Below are positions 25,058 through 33,486 of a DNA stretch of 64,000 nucleotides, in pieces (the stretch's first letter is position 1; each line of letters begins with the position of its first letter). Location: the NCBI GenBank assembly GCA_902706235.1, contig CACSJR010000015.1, forward strand, positions 62,001 to 126,000. Direction: 5' to 3'. The DNA is from Citrobacter sp. 18056. Its GTDB lineage: Bacteria; Pseudomonadota; Gammaproteobacteria; Enterobacterales; Enterobacteriaceae. The position numbers and the translations under genes are program-made. The notes under the pieces are model-generated. The model was not told the origin of the DNA. It saw only the letters and a program-made list of their open reading frames with translations, and did not search any database.

Positions 25058-26354
25058 GAACAGCCTCCTGATACTGATTCAGCACGTCGAGATGGCGGGG
25101 AGTCAGATAAATGCAGTCACGCTTGTGTGAAATCATCTCCACGGCCTGAGCGGCGTTTTCGGCATGCCCACGCAGCAAAAGCCAGCCAGCTGTCACCAAT
25201 GCACTCCGCGACATGCCCAGCGCGCAATGGATCAACACGGTGCGATGTCGTTGTTTCAGGCTATCCAGTTGTCTGACGCCTTCATGAAGCCTTTCCAGAT
25301 CGGGAACCTGCAAATCCAGCAGCGGGTAACTCACCAATTCAGCACGCTCAGCCCAGCGAGCAGGGGCTCTGCGTTCAGCCGTCAAATCCAGAACCGCATC
25401 CTGCGTCACGGGTCGTGACGGGTAAGCACCGATACTCAGCCCGTAAGATATTTCATCACTGGAAGCCAGGTTTCGGCGGAAATAACAGTGCGTTAAACGG
25501 CTGATAGCTGTCACCGGAAGCAACAAGATACGGGCCGAAAGAGATTGCCGGCCCTGCGGATCTTTCTGCCAGATACTTTCCCCTGCCCCAAGATACGCCA
25601 GCGTCATCAGCAGCAATGCGGCTGCTGGCCACAGCAAAATCTCACCACAAGGGATAGCCACGGCGCTCAGCAAGCACAGCAGCGCCCCACTGGCATAGCG
25701 ACGAATGACCCGGCGCGCCGGATAAGCATGGCGCTGCCACCGCCATCGCCCCTGGATGGGGATCAGATAGCTGAGGAAGAGGCCCACAATAAACCCGCTG
25801 ACGACATCAATAAAATGATGCTGCCAGGTGGTTAGAACGGAGATGGCAATCAGTACAAACCAGCCCGTCGCCACCCCACGCCACACGCCTGAAAGATGAC
25901 GGCGAAAGCGCAGCCACAGCAGCCAGGTCAGAATTATATGTAGGGACGGTGCCTGATTGTAAGGCAGATCAAACTGTTCCAGCTGCGCAAAAAGCCAGCC
26001 AAATACACCCTCAACTTCCGGGCGATGCCAGGAGAACTGAAGCGGGAACAACAAAAAGCCCGCGCAGGCGACCAGTGAGGCCGCCACAAGCCGCAGGCCA
26101 TGCCGGAAAAGCTCTTGTCGGGAGGTGCAGATAAAAAATGACACACCGTACAGCAGGTCAATGCTCCAGTAGGGTACGATCGTCCAGGGCAGAAAGGAGA
26201 TCTGACTTTCCCAGGCAAAAGCAAAATGAGCAACATCCTGACGGGTGGCAGTGAACGCGTTGACCTGTCCATAAGTGATAAAGAACAGTGGCGCCAGCAA
26301 CAGGAGCCACAAGGCCCCCCGCATGCGGAGGGCTGTCAGAGAACGCTTAAGCAT
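25050..26354 (-). CDS. ynbD: PAP2-type membrane phosphatase fused to dual-specificity phosphatase
   Basis: A 434-residue fusion protein close in length to E. coli YnbD (about 430). The N-terminal half is a polytopic PAP2-like domain with PSLHIILTW and QHHFIDVVSG, the usual His-containing lipid phosphatase motifs. The C-terminal third is a cytosolic dual-specificity phosphatase with the HCx5R signature HCALGMSRS (C377, R383). It probably dephosphorylates a phospholipid head group such as a phosphatidylglycerol-phosphate-type or inositol-phosphate-type intermediate; the substrate is not established. It overlaps ynbC by 8 bp and the next gene by 8 bp. Confidence 0.9.
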   Translation of the reverse strand: MLKRSLTALRMRGALWLLLLAPLFFITYGQVNAFTATRQDVAHFAFAWESQISFLPWTIVPYWSIDLLYGVSFFICTSRQELFRHGLRLVAASLVACAGFLLFPLQFSWHRPEVEGVFGWLFAQLEQFDLPYNQAPSLHIILTWLLWLRFRRHLSGVWRGVATGWFVLIAISVLTTWQHHFIDVVSGFIVGLFLSYLIPIQGRWRWQRHAYPARRVIRRYASGALLCLLSAVAIPCGEILLWPAAALLLMTLAYLGAGESIWQKDPQGRQSLSARILLLPVTAISRLTHCYFRRNLASSDEISYGLSIGAYPSRPVTQDAVLDLTAERRAPARWAERAELVSYPLLDLQVPDLERLHEGVRQLDSLKQRHRTVLIHCALGMSRSALVTAGWLLLRGHAENAAQAVEMISHKRDCIYLTPRHLDVLNQYQEAVRG

Positions 26355-28110
26355 GCACTTTTCTCACCGCCAGTGAGACCGTGAAAATGCCGTACTCATC
26401 AATCAACTGGCCACACTTCTCAAACCCGGCGGCGGCAACCAGCGCATCCATTTCCCCCTGGGTACGAACCCGCATTAACCACGGGATACCATTCCGATGG
26501 CTGGTCAACGTCCAGGCAATGGTTTTCAGCTGAGGGTGCCATGGCTGACCGGTATAAACCAGAACGCCCCCTTCCGGGATAACGGCTGCGAGCCCTGCGA
26601 GAGAACGCTTGATGTCGTCGTTCTCCGGGAACAATTCATACAGGCCAGAAACAATCCCCAGCGTTGGCGAAGGGTTCAGCGCGGCCAGTTGCTGCTCATC
26701 GAACGCGTTACCTTGCTCAAAGGTGGCCAGATGCTGCAGGCTGCGTTCCGCTATTTTTTGCTGGCCCTGCGACACATTGAGCTCGCTGTAATCCCGTAAG
26801 CGGATATGCTCAATACCATCAGCATTCTCTAGCGCATCAAGCACATAGCGCCCGTGCCCGGCCGCAATATCCACCACGCGTACCGGCATATTCCGGGCCT
26901 GCAGCTGCTCAACCCCTTTCAGGATCATTTGCTGGATGTGGGTTTTACGTACCCTGATCCCTTTCCAGCCAATGCTGTTGAGATAATTACGGTCGATCGC
27001 CCGGCCGATAATCCCCTCGCCTTCCGGCGTGTTCCTGTAGACATAATCCAGCGTGCTGCCTGAATCAAATCCGGTTTCGAAACCCATCCGGACACCTTTC
27101 GACAGGCGCCCCAGGGTGTTCATCCCGAAGCGCAGCAGACGATATCCCAGCCCGGTCAGCGAGCGCGGAGACGGAGGAGCCTGAAGCTCACGCCACGCAT
27201 CAGCGCCAGGACTGAAGCGATCTTCCTCGCTGTAATCAAAAATCTGACGAGGCGTGGTGTAAAGCACCTCAATGAAAGCGCGCATTTTTTCAAATGCGAT
27301 CTCTCTGTCTTTTTCGCCCAAAGTGTCATGATAAAAGCCCGGCAGAATATGCTTTTCTTTCATGCCGCTGCGCAGACCCTGATAGAAATCGAGCTGGGGC
27401 TGGCGATGAACCACAAAATCATCGCCGGAGATCAGCAGCTGCGTGGGGACGGTGATGGCCTGGGCATCCGCCACAATACGCTCTGCCGTTTTGTACAAAT
27501 CCAGCAGGATGTTGACGGCTATCGGTCGGGATATCAGCGCGTCATTTTCAAAGCTCGCTACCCGCTCAGTATCGTGCGTCAGGTACTTACCTTTAACGTA
27601 GGAATTCACATAGAACAGGCCACGAATGCGCTTCAGGATGGCGAGCCCTGTGCGTGCAAAGGGAACGTATAGCTTCACTTTAAAGGCGGGTGAGGCCAGG
27701 ATCATGCCGCGAATTTTCGGTGCATAATCATGTACCCAGGTGGAAACGGTTACCGCGCCAACGCTTTGGGCAATCACCACAATCTCGTCAACCGCAACCC
27801 CTGCATCGGCGGCGACAAATTTTACAAACTCATCGACATCCTGAACCGAACGCGCCAGAGAGGGGCTGTAACCACGCTCTCCGGGAGAGTGTCCATGGCC
27901 ACGCGCATCCCACGCATAGAAAGCAGTCTCCGGCATGAGCAGCTCATCAACGATATGCTGCAAGCGCCCCGAATGTTCATGCCCGCGATGGAACAGGACG
28001 ATCACTCGCGCTGGCGTATCACAACTACTTTTCCAGTGGCGAAAGAACAGTTCCACACCGTCGCTGATTTGAAACTGGCGTTCCTGTGGTTCCCTTGTTA
28101 ACAGTGTCAT
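26347..28110 (-). CDS. ynbC: Alpha/beta hydrolase-methyltransferase fusion
   Basis: A 587-residue two-domain protein, the YnbC type (E. coli about 585). Residues 1-290 form a serine hydrolase resembling monoacylglycerol lipases: RGHGHSPGERGYS, nucleophile S116 in AQSVGA (the first Gly of GxSxG is Ala), acid near D230 and H261. Residues about 380-587 form a SAM-dependent methyltransferase with motif I VVDIAAGHGRY (412-422). It may hydrolyse and methylate a lipid made by the neighbouring enzymes. Its ATG overlaps the PlsC-like stop by 4 bp. Confidence 0.9.
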   Translation of the reverse strand: MTLLTREPQERQFQISDGVELFFRHWKSSCDTPARVIVLFHRGHEHSGRLQHIVDELLMPETAFYAWDARGHGHSPGERGYSPSLARSVQDVDEFVKFVAADAGVAVDEIVVIAQSVGAVTVSTWVHDYAPKIRGMILASPAFKVKLYVPFARTGLAILKRIRGLFYVNSYVKGKYLTHDTERVASFENDALISRPIAVNILLDLYKTAERIVADAQAITVPTQLLISGDDFVVHRQPQLDFYQGLRSGMKEKHILPGFYHDTLGEKDREIAFEKMRAFIEVLYTTPRQIFDYSEEDRFSPGADAWRELQAPPSPRSLTGLGYRLLRFGMNTLGRLSKGVRMGFETGFDSGSTLDYVYRNTPEGEGIIGRAIDRNYLNSIGWKGIRVRKTHIQQMILKGVEQLQARNMPVRVVDIAAGHGRYVLDALENADGIEHIRLRDYSELNVSQGQQKIAERSLQHLATFEQGNAFDEQQLAALNPSPTLGIVSGLYELFPENDDIKRSLAGLAAVIPEGGVLVYTGQPWHPQLKTIAWTLTSHRNGIPWLMRVRTQGEMDALVAAAGFEKCGQLIDEYGIFTVSLAVRKVHA

Positions 28111-28739
28111 TCTTTATTTCCCTTTGCTTGTTCCTGTAGCTGAAAAAATCGTTCAAACAATCTGGCTTTAAATGCCTCTTTTTCCTCGCTGGCAAATGTC
28201 GGCTCATCGACATACACATCAATAAAGAAAGGAACGGGGATCCTCTGCCCCTTCCCCATGGCCCTGTCGAGGCCATGCAGATAGATCGGGATCACCGGGG
28301 CCTGCGGGCAGGCCTGGCATAAATGCCAGAGTCCGGACTTGAATTTCAGAAGCTGTCCGGGCTCACCACGCGTTCCCTCCGGGAAGATAATCACGATTTT
28401 CCCGTTATTCAGGGCATCAATGCTGGACTGGAGAGGGTTTCCCTGCGCATTCCCACGGTGAACCGGGATAATGCCGATGACATTCAGCGAGAACCACGCC
28501 AGCCATTTATTTTTGAGGAAGTAGTCAGCTGCGGCGACCGGGTGGACATCCGACAGAGCGCGCAGCGAAAAGAGGCTGAACAACGTCAGGACATCAAGAT
28601 GACTGTTGTGGTTGGCGATGATGATTGCAGGCCCTTTGGCAGGCAGACGTTCCCGATGAGAGACCGCCACCCCCAGCCATAAACGCACGACTGGCCAGGC
28701 CACGAGTAGCGTAAACAGGGCGCGAAGATATTTTTTCAT
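28107..28739 (-). CDS. PlsC-like 1-acylglycerol-3-phosphate acyltransferase
   Basis: A 210-residue acyltransferase of the PlsC/LPLAT family. It has an N-terminal hydrophobic anchor (about 7-26), the catalytic HX4D motif at H44-D49 (NHNSHLD) and the FPEGTRG phosphate-binding block at 119-125. It should transfer a fatty acyl chain to a lysophospholipid at the inner membrane. It sits between ynbB and ynbC (gap 5 bp, overlap 4 bp) and supplies an acylation step to the ynb pathway. It is not a housekeeping plsC by context, and as far as I recall E. coli ynb lacks this gene. Confidence 0.88.
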   Translation of the reverse strand: MKKYLRALFTLLVAWPVVRLWLGVAVSHRERLPAKGPAIIIANHNSHLDVLTLFSLFSLRALSDVHPVAAADYFLKNKWLAWFSLNVIGIIPVHRGNAQGNPLQSSIDALNNGKIVIIFPEGTRGEPGQLLKFKSGLWHLCQACPQAPVIPIYLHGLDRAMGKGQRIPVPFFIDVYVDEPTFASEEKEAFKARLFERFFQLQEQAKGNKE

Positions 28740-28744
28740 GGTGC

Positions 28745-29671
28745 TTATCCGTAGCAGTACCAGAAGAAATGGAAAAATAGCGGGGCGGTATAAATCAGAG
28801 AGTCGAGCCTGTCGAGGATCCCCCCGTGGCCGGGCAGCAATTTTCCGGAATCTTTGACCCCAAAATCACGTTTGATGGCAGACATCACCACGTCACCGCA
28901 AAAGCCGCTCGCCCCAATGATGATGCCCGCAATAAGGGAATGCACTCTGTCCATCGGCGTCAGTAGCGGTCCAAGCAGCACACATAACAGCGTGGTGGTC
29001 ACCACGCCCCCCAACAGCCCCGCCAGAGTTTTATTCGGGCTGACGTTGGGGACCACTTTGATGTGCCCCAGTGATTTACCCCACAAATACTGGGCGATGT
29101 CGTTAAACTCCGTTGCCAGCACCAGGAAAATCACCAGCGGCGCACCGGCCCGGGCATCCTGCGGCAAAAGCGTCAGTAAAAAGGCGACGTGGCTGAGGCA
29201 AAACACGGTGGTCATCATGCCCCAGTGCAGCGAAGAGGCCGAGTGAAGGAAACCCTGCGTGTTGCCGGTGATCACCATCCGCATGGGTAAAAACAGGAAC
29301 AGATAGACCGGAATAAAGATGATAAACATCCCGTACCAGGACATGCCAATCCACAGATACTGAAGAGGGATCGCGGCATACATCCACAGCAGCGTCATGC
29401 TGTCTGAGCGACGAGTGGGCGTCAGCGTCAGAAACTCTTTCAGCGACATGAAGCTAATCAGACCGAAAATGGTCAGCGCCAGCCACTTCGGCGACACCAT
29501 TGCCAGGCTGAAGACGATGATAATGAGCCACCAGCTGGTTACGCGCTGGCGCAGCTCCGTCCAGTCACGCTGGGGTGAAATCTTTCGCAAGAGGAAAATG
29601 GCTACAGAGGCGATAATCAGTACTGCAAAAATCCCGCCAAGAGCACAATAAAAAATCACATCCTTACTCAC
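28745..29671 (-). CDS. ynbB: CDP-diglyceride synthase paralogue
   Basis: A 308-residue polytopic phosphatidate cytidylyltransferase-like protein (about eight membrane segments). The CdsA signature is intact near the C-terminus (SAIKRDFGVKDSGKLLPGHG followed by GILDRLD). It should make CDP-diacylglycerol from phosphatidate and CTP. I choose the GTG at 29671, which overlaps the ynbA stop by 8 bp and has AGGGGAG 6 bp upstream. An earlier GTG would add nine codons and overlap by 35 bp. It acts as a second CdsA dedicated to the ynb set. Confidence 0.9.
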   Translation of the reverse strand: MSKDVIFYCALGGIFAVLIIASVAIFLLRKISPQRDWTELRQRVTSWWLIIIVFSLAMVSPKWLALTIFGLISFMSLKEFLTLTPTRRSDSMTLLWMYAAIPLQYLWIGMSWYGMFIIFIPVYLFLFLPMRMVITGNTQGFLHSASSLHWGMMTTVFCLSHVAFLLTLLPQDARAGAPLVIFLVLATEFNDIAQYLWGKSLGHIKVVPNVSPNKTLAGLLGGVVTTTLLCVLLGPLLTPMDRVHSLIAGIIIGASGFCGDVVMSAIKRDFGVKDSGKLLPGHGGILDRLDSLIYTAPLFFHFFWYCYG

Positions 29672-30272
29672 TGTCGCTCCCCTCTTTAAGGGCTGCACGA
29701 CAGCGATTCAGCACGGTTACGAGCGACAGCGCACCAGCAAGAATAAAGACGGCATTCAGGTAAACCATAGTCTGCGGGAAAATCGCTATACACAGACCGC
29801 AGGTACCGAATAACAGTGCCCGGTCGCTTTTTCCCAGTGGCCCCTGATACTGGCGGATGCCATTCAGCGTCTGGGAAAGCACACCGCAAAACTCCGTCAT
29901 CCAGGCCAGCAGAATCACTGCCACAACCAGCCAGAGATTCACCCCCGGCAAAAAAGCGAAAGCCAGGTAAAGCGCCGCATCAGAAATGATGTCACCCGTT
30001 TCATTCAGGACAGCACCTAGCTGACTTTTCTGATTAAACTCTCTGGCCAGCATCCCGTCGATGGCGTTCAGTGCCATGCGAATAAACAGAAAAATCGGGA
30101 GTGAAAGATAAAGATACGGGACAGGGAAGCACATCAGCACAATGCCTAATACCACCGAGAGTATTGCTGCACAGGCAGTGACCTGATTGGCTGTCACACC
30201 TCTGGCATAAAGCATCCGGGTTAAGGGGCGTAAGAGTTTTTGAAAACGGGGTTTGATATCGTAGAGAGTCAT
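29664..30272 (-). CDS. ynbA: CDP-alcohol phosphatidyltransferase, YnbA type
   Basis: A 202-residue membrane enzyme of the CDP-alcohol phosphatidyltransferase family and first gene of the ynb operon. The family signature DxxDGxxAR-x8-GxxxDxxxD appears as NAIDGMLAREFNQKSQLG followed by AVLNETGD. D72 and D94 are kept, while the first and third Asp are Asn (N69, N90). I recall the same changes in E. coli YnbA, so this seems a subfamily feature. It should join a CDP-lipid to an alcohol; the alcohol is unknown. About five membrane helices are visible. The 223 bp upstream contain an IS903-type end. Confidence 0.88.
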   Translation of the reverse strand: MTLYDIKPRFQKLLRPLTRMLYARGVTANQVTACAAILSVVLGIVLMCFPVPYLYLSLPIFLFIRMALNAIDGMLAREFNQKSQLGAVLNETGDIISDAALYLAFAFLPGVNLWLVVAVILLAWMTEFCGVLSQTLNGIRQYQGPLGKSDRALLFGTCGLCIAIFPQTMVYLNAVFILAGALSLVTVLNRCRAALKEGSDSE

Positions 30273-30432
30273 AGTGTTATTTATCGATTAATCCATTAGC
30301 TCAGAGTTCATTAGTGTGAGCATGCACCATGCACAGAACGTCAACTTGAATGAAAGTTACAAGCTATGTTCCATTTGTACGAGAGGGGTCAGAGTGGATA
30401 CGGAAATTTTTTCGCGGCGTCAGTCTCAAAAC

Positions 30433-30463
30433 GGCTTTGTTGAATAAATCAGATTTTGGGTAA
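30433..30463. mobile_element. IS903-type terminal fragment
   Basis: The terminal repeat GGCTTTGTTGAATAAATC at 30433-30450 is followed by AGATTTTGGGTAA, matching the 3' end of IS903-type elements. Similarity then stops. It is a scar with no transposase, lying between ynbA and the SanA-like gene. The rest of 30273-30495 shows nothing I can assign. Confidence 0.7.
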
Positions 30464-30495
30464 CCGACTTTCGTCTACAGCGGCGAAAGGGTTTG

Positions 30496-31167
30496 CTACA
30501 TAGCCGGAGAAGCCGGGCAACGATCCGCGGTGTTCTCTCCGGGAATAATCATCGGTCCGCCAAAATGGGGCTGACGTCTGATCAAGGTTGCATCCAGCAC
30601 CGCCCGTCCTCGGGCGAAATATTCTCTGAGCGTACCGAGCCACCATCGCTGGCTGGACGACACCTCAGCGGTATTAAATCCCACCGCCCTGATACCGTAA
30701 TGCTGTGCCAGATAAATCGCCCGCTCGTTCTGAAACTGTTGGGAGACAACCGTGATACGGGTTTGCCCGAAGACCTCCCGGGCACGCACCACCGAGTCCA
30801 GAGTGGTAAATCCGGCGTAATCGCAGTAAATGGCGCTCTCCGGCACACCTTTTTGTATCAGTGCTTTTTGCATTTCGTGGGGCTCGTTATAGCTGGCGTG
30901 TCGGTTATCACCGCTCACTACCAGCCATTTCACTTTCCCTGCCTGCCAAAGCGCCGCCGCCGAGTCGATTCTGTGGCGAAAGTACACCCCGCCTGGCCGG
31001 GTGCCGGGTACCAGCCCTACGGTATTAAACGGCAACGCCGCCGGAGAGAACCAGGTTTTCGCACGGGCGGCGTTTTCTACGGTCCGATTAGTCAGAAACA
31101 GCGCCACCATCACGATGGCTCCGAGACCAAACAACCCTCCCACTCCTTTTATGATGATAAAACGCAT
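30496..31167 (-). CDS. SanA/YdcF-like DUF218 membrane protein
   Basis: A 223-residue protein of the SanA/ElyC/YdcF (DUF218) family. An N-terminal membrane anchor (about 4-26) is followed by the family core VGLVPGTRPGG, YFRHRIDSAAALWQAGKVKWLVVSGDN and DYAGFTTLDSVVRAREVFG. SanA-type proteins act at the envelope and affect vancomycin resistance and barrier function; their chemistry is not settled. The ATG at 31167 with AGGGAG upstream is preferred to a GTG two codons earlier. It follows the SGNH lipoprotein by 14 bp, so it is the last gene of the acylation cluster. Confidence 0.85.
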   Translation of the reverse strand: MRFIIIKGVGGLFGLGAIVMVALFLTNRTVENAARAKTWFSPAALPFNTVGLVPGTRPGGVYFRHRIDSAAALWQAGKVKWLVVSGDNRHASYNEPHEMQKALIQKGVPESAIYCDYAGFTTLDSVVRAREVFGQTRITVVSQQFQNERAIYLAQHYGIRAVGFNTAEVSSSQRWWLGTLREYFARGRAVLDATLIRRQPHFGGPMIIPGENTADRCPASPAM

Positions 31168-31181
31168 CGTCACTCCCTGAG

Positions 31182-32372
31182 TCAGTTCAGCTGGCCGGAA
31201 AACGCCTGCCAGAATCCATTCGCACTTCGCCGATAACCCCCTGCGCTAAGATGGATCAGGTCGGGTCGCGCCAGGCCCTGTGAGGCCCATTGCTCAATGG
31301 AGCACGCCCCGCCCATAAAGTCGAACCAGTTCCAGAACTGGGCATGTTCGCTGCGCGCCACTTCTTTTTGTACCTCGATAATCGGTTCAAGAAGCGGAGA
31401 CTGACGCTGCGCACAGCCGATGCCGGATTTATTTTTGATGCTGCTACCCGGGCCAATCAGCATGATCGCAGCCTCCGGTGAGGACTGGCGGATTTTGCCT
31501 ATCTGCCGGCGCAGCGTCTGCCGGTACTCATCCAAAGAGAGATCGGTATTGAAGGCTTCGTTGGTCCCATAGGCCAGCACGACCAGATCGGGATGAAGCT
31601 GGCTGAGGATACCCGCCCAGTCCGCAGGCCATTTATCTGCCATCGATATCTGCGCTCCGTTGATCCCCAGCGCGCTGACTATCACACCGCGACGCCCCGT
31701 GGACGTCAGCCAGAACCCGCCCAACTGGACGTCATTCCCGGTGACAGAAACGGAAAACGTTGCGGGTACGGTTGTTGGGTCTGAAAGACTCCATTGTCCC
31801 TGAGTATCCGCCAGGGCAACAGCCTGATTTTGCAGATGCAGCGTGGCGCTGCTTTGCGTTCTGTACAGTGCCTGAGCCTGAAGCGCAAATTCGCCGTCCG
31901 TTGCCGAAATCCGGACCCTATTGTTGGCGTTGGCTGAGGTAGCGATATTGCCGCCCAGCGTGAAAGCGTTGTCCTGATTACGTCGACTGCTTTTCAGTGT
32001 CCAGCCTGTCGCCTTACTGAACCGGACGTTACCGTAGCGATTGCCCGGCACCGCCAGCGGGCTGATAAACCCGACGCCACCGTTGCCAAACTGGCGCTGT
32101 AGCTGAGTCCTTATCTGCCCGGAGAGAAAATCTGCCGCGGTGTGTGAATCCCCTATCACCACAACATGTGTGAGCTCAGAGGCACTGTTTTTAAGCTTCT
32201 TCGCCAGTCTGGCTGTGCCATCTTCATCATAATTCAGCAATTGCCCGGTCTTCGTGAGATTCGCGGTCGCGACTTTCGCGGGTGGATCCACCATTTTTTT
32301 GCAGGATGTCAGGGCGGCGGTCAGCAACAGCGCCACTGAAATCCCTGCCAGCAAGGCATACTTATTGTTCAT
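31182..32372 (-). CDS. SGNH-hydrolase-like lipoprotein
   Basis: A 396-residue lipoprotein. The start at ATG 32372 gives a signal with lipobox LTSC (Cys 24); this start overlaps the upstream stop by 11 bp. The mature part has the SGNH/GDSL blocks VVIGDSHTAADF (block I Ser), YGTNEAFN (block III Asn) and PDLIHLSAGGY (Asp/His). This is the pattern of O-acyl transfer or esterase proteins such as AlgX/AlgJ and PatB relatives. With the MBOAT protein it should add or remove acyl groups on a periplasmic polymer. The polymer is unknown. Confidence 0.85.
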   Translation of the reverse strand: MNNKYALLAGISVALLLTAALTSCKKMVDPPAKVATANLTKTGQLLNYDEDGTARLAKKLKNSASELTHVVVIGDSHTAADFLSGQIRTQLQRQFGNGGVGFISPLAVPGNRYGNVRFSKATGWTLKSSRRNQDNAFTLGGNIATSANANNRVRISATDGEFALQAQALYRTQSSATLHLQNQAVALADTQGQWSLSDPTTVPATFSVSVTGNDVQLGGFWLTSTGRRGVIVSALGINGAQISMADKWPADWAGILSQLHPDLVVLAYGTNEAFNTDLSLDEYRQTLRRQIGKIRQSSPEAAIMLIGPGSSIKNKSGIGCAQRQSPLLEPIIEVQKEVARSEHAQFWNWFDFMGGACSIEQWASQGLARPDLIHLSAGGYRRSANGFWQAFSGQLN

Positions 32373-33486
32373 CAGCAGTGTCACTCTGAGTTTGTTCAAA
32401 AGAAATATGTTCAATGATTGCCCGGGCTATCAGGCTCTGTCCTGCGGGGGAGTAATGGGTGCCATCCGGGGCGCGAAGTGAGACCCTTTTACCGTCAATC
32501 ACCTCTGTAGGTGAATAAATATCGTCCTTATAACCAAAAAGCGCATTCACACTGAGCACTATCCCGCCCGCCGCCTGCACCTCTGAGCTGTACATCGTAT
32601 CGAGCCAGGCCATGCTCTGATTAAGCTTGTTCGAACGCATATTAGGTGGCAGTAGCCAGATAACAGGAATAGCGTGCAGTTCTGCCAGCGCCAGGATGCT
32701 TCTGATCCGGTTTCGGTATTCGTTTTCCCAGGCTTCACTCTTAAATGTCAGGTACGGCTTCCCGGGACCATTCGGCATACTCCATGGATCGTTTGGCCCC
32801 AGAAAGACAACCAGCAGGCCAATGTCTGGATGGTTTTCCAGCGCTTTTTGCGTAGTTTTAGGCCAGTTAAAGTAGTTTGGATAGGCAAGTCCGGTGTTGC
32901 GTTTACTCAGGTTCAGGCCCGTGACGTGGTGATCCTTTTGCAGTCGGCTAAGCACCCTGGGCGCGACCCCTTCCATCATGGAGTCACCAATCATCAGCAC
33001 TTTTTTGCCGGTTCCCAACACCGCCTTACCCTGAGGATCGTACAAAGCAGCGTTCATAAGCGGCGGCTCCTCCTCGCCGGATGGCAACATAGAGGGCGCT
33101 GTGTGAGTCAGGATCCATTTGCTGAGCTGCCGGGCATTTTGCGGAGACGGGGTGTAGGCAGGCTCCTCTGCAAGCGGGGTTGCCTGCGTTACAGCCACCA
33201 CGGGTTTCATGGCAATCTTCGGAGGGTTCAGGATATCAGCGATATCGTCGGCTGCCGGTGCCATCAATGACGATTTGGCCGACTCCGCCGCGCTCATTAT
33301 GGCTGCCCCCTGCTTCCAGAACGGAGAAGCCAGCGACTGCCAGGGGCTTTCGCGGTGAAAATGTACCGCCCAGTACTGGTTCAACGACTGCTGGTTCAGC
33401 CAGATCATGCCGCTGGCGCACACCAGCACAATCGCGGTTGTCCTGAGCATTTTCTCAATGGTGGCTGCGTGATTAAAATGCGGCAT
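32362..33486 (-). CDS. DUF459 SGNH-hydrolase-like protein, membrane-anchored
   Basis: A 374-residue protein with one N-terminal membrane segment (about 14-30), a Pro/Ala-rich spacer and a DUF459-type SGNH domain. The domain shows VLMIGDSMMEGVAP (Ser), VFLGPNDPW (Gly/Asn block) and DGTHYSPAG (Asp/His). It should face the periplasm. The ATG at 33486 overlaps the MBOAT stop by 14 bp and is preferred over a longer, basic extension. As the partner of the MBOAT protein it is the likely acyl-transfer enzyme acting on the polymer. A second SGNH protein follows directly. Confidence 0.85.
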   Translation of the reverse strand: MPHFNHAATIEKMLRTTAIVLVCASGMIWLNQQSLNQYWAVHFHRESPWQSLASPFWKQGAAIMSAAESAKSSLMAPAADDIADILNPPKIAMKPVVAVTQATPLAEEPAYTPSPQNARQLSKWILTHTAPSMLPSGEEEPPLMNAALYDPQGKAVLGTGKKVLMIGDSMMEGVAPRVLSRLQKDHHVTGLNLSKRNTGLAYPNYFNWPKTTQKALENHPDIGLLVVFLGPNDPWSMPNGPGKPYLTFKSEAWENEYRNRIRSILALAELHAIPVIWLLPPNMRSNKLNQSMAWLDTMYSSEVQAAGGIVLSVNALFGYKDDIYSPTEVIDGKRVSLRAPDGTHYSPAGQSLIARAIIEHISFEQTQSDTADEQ

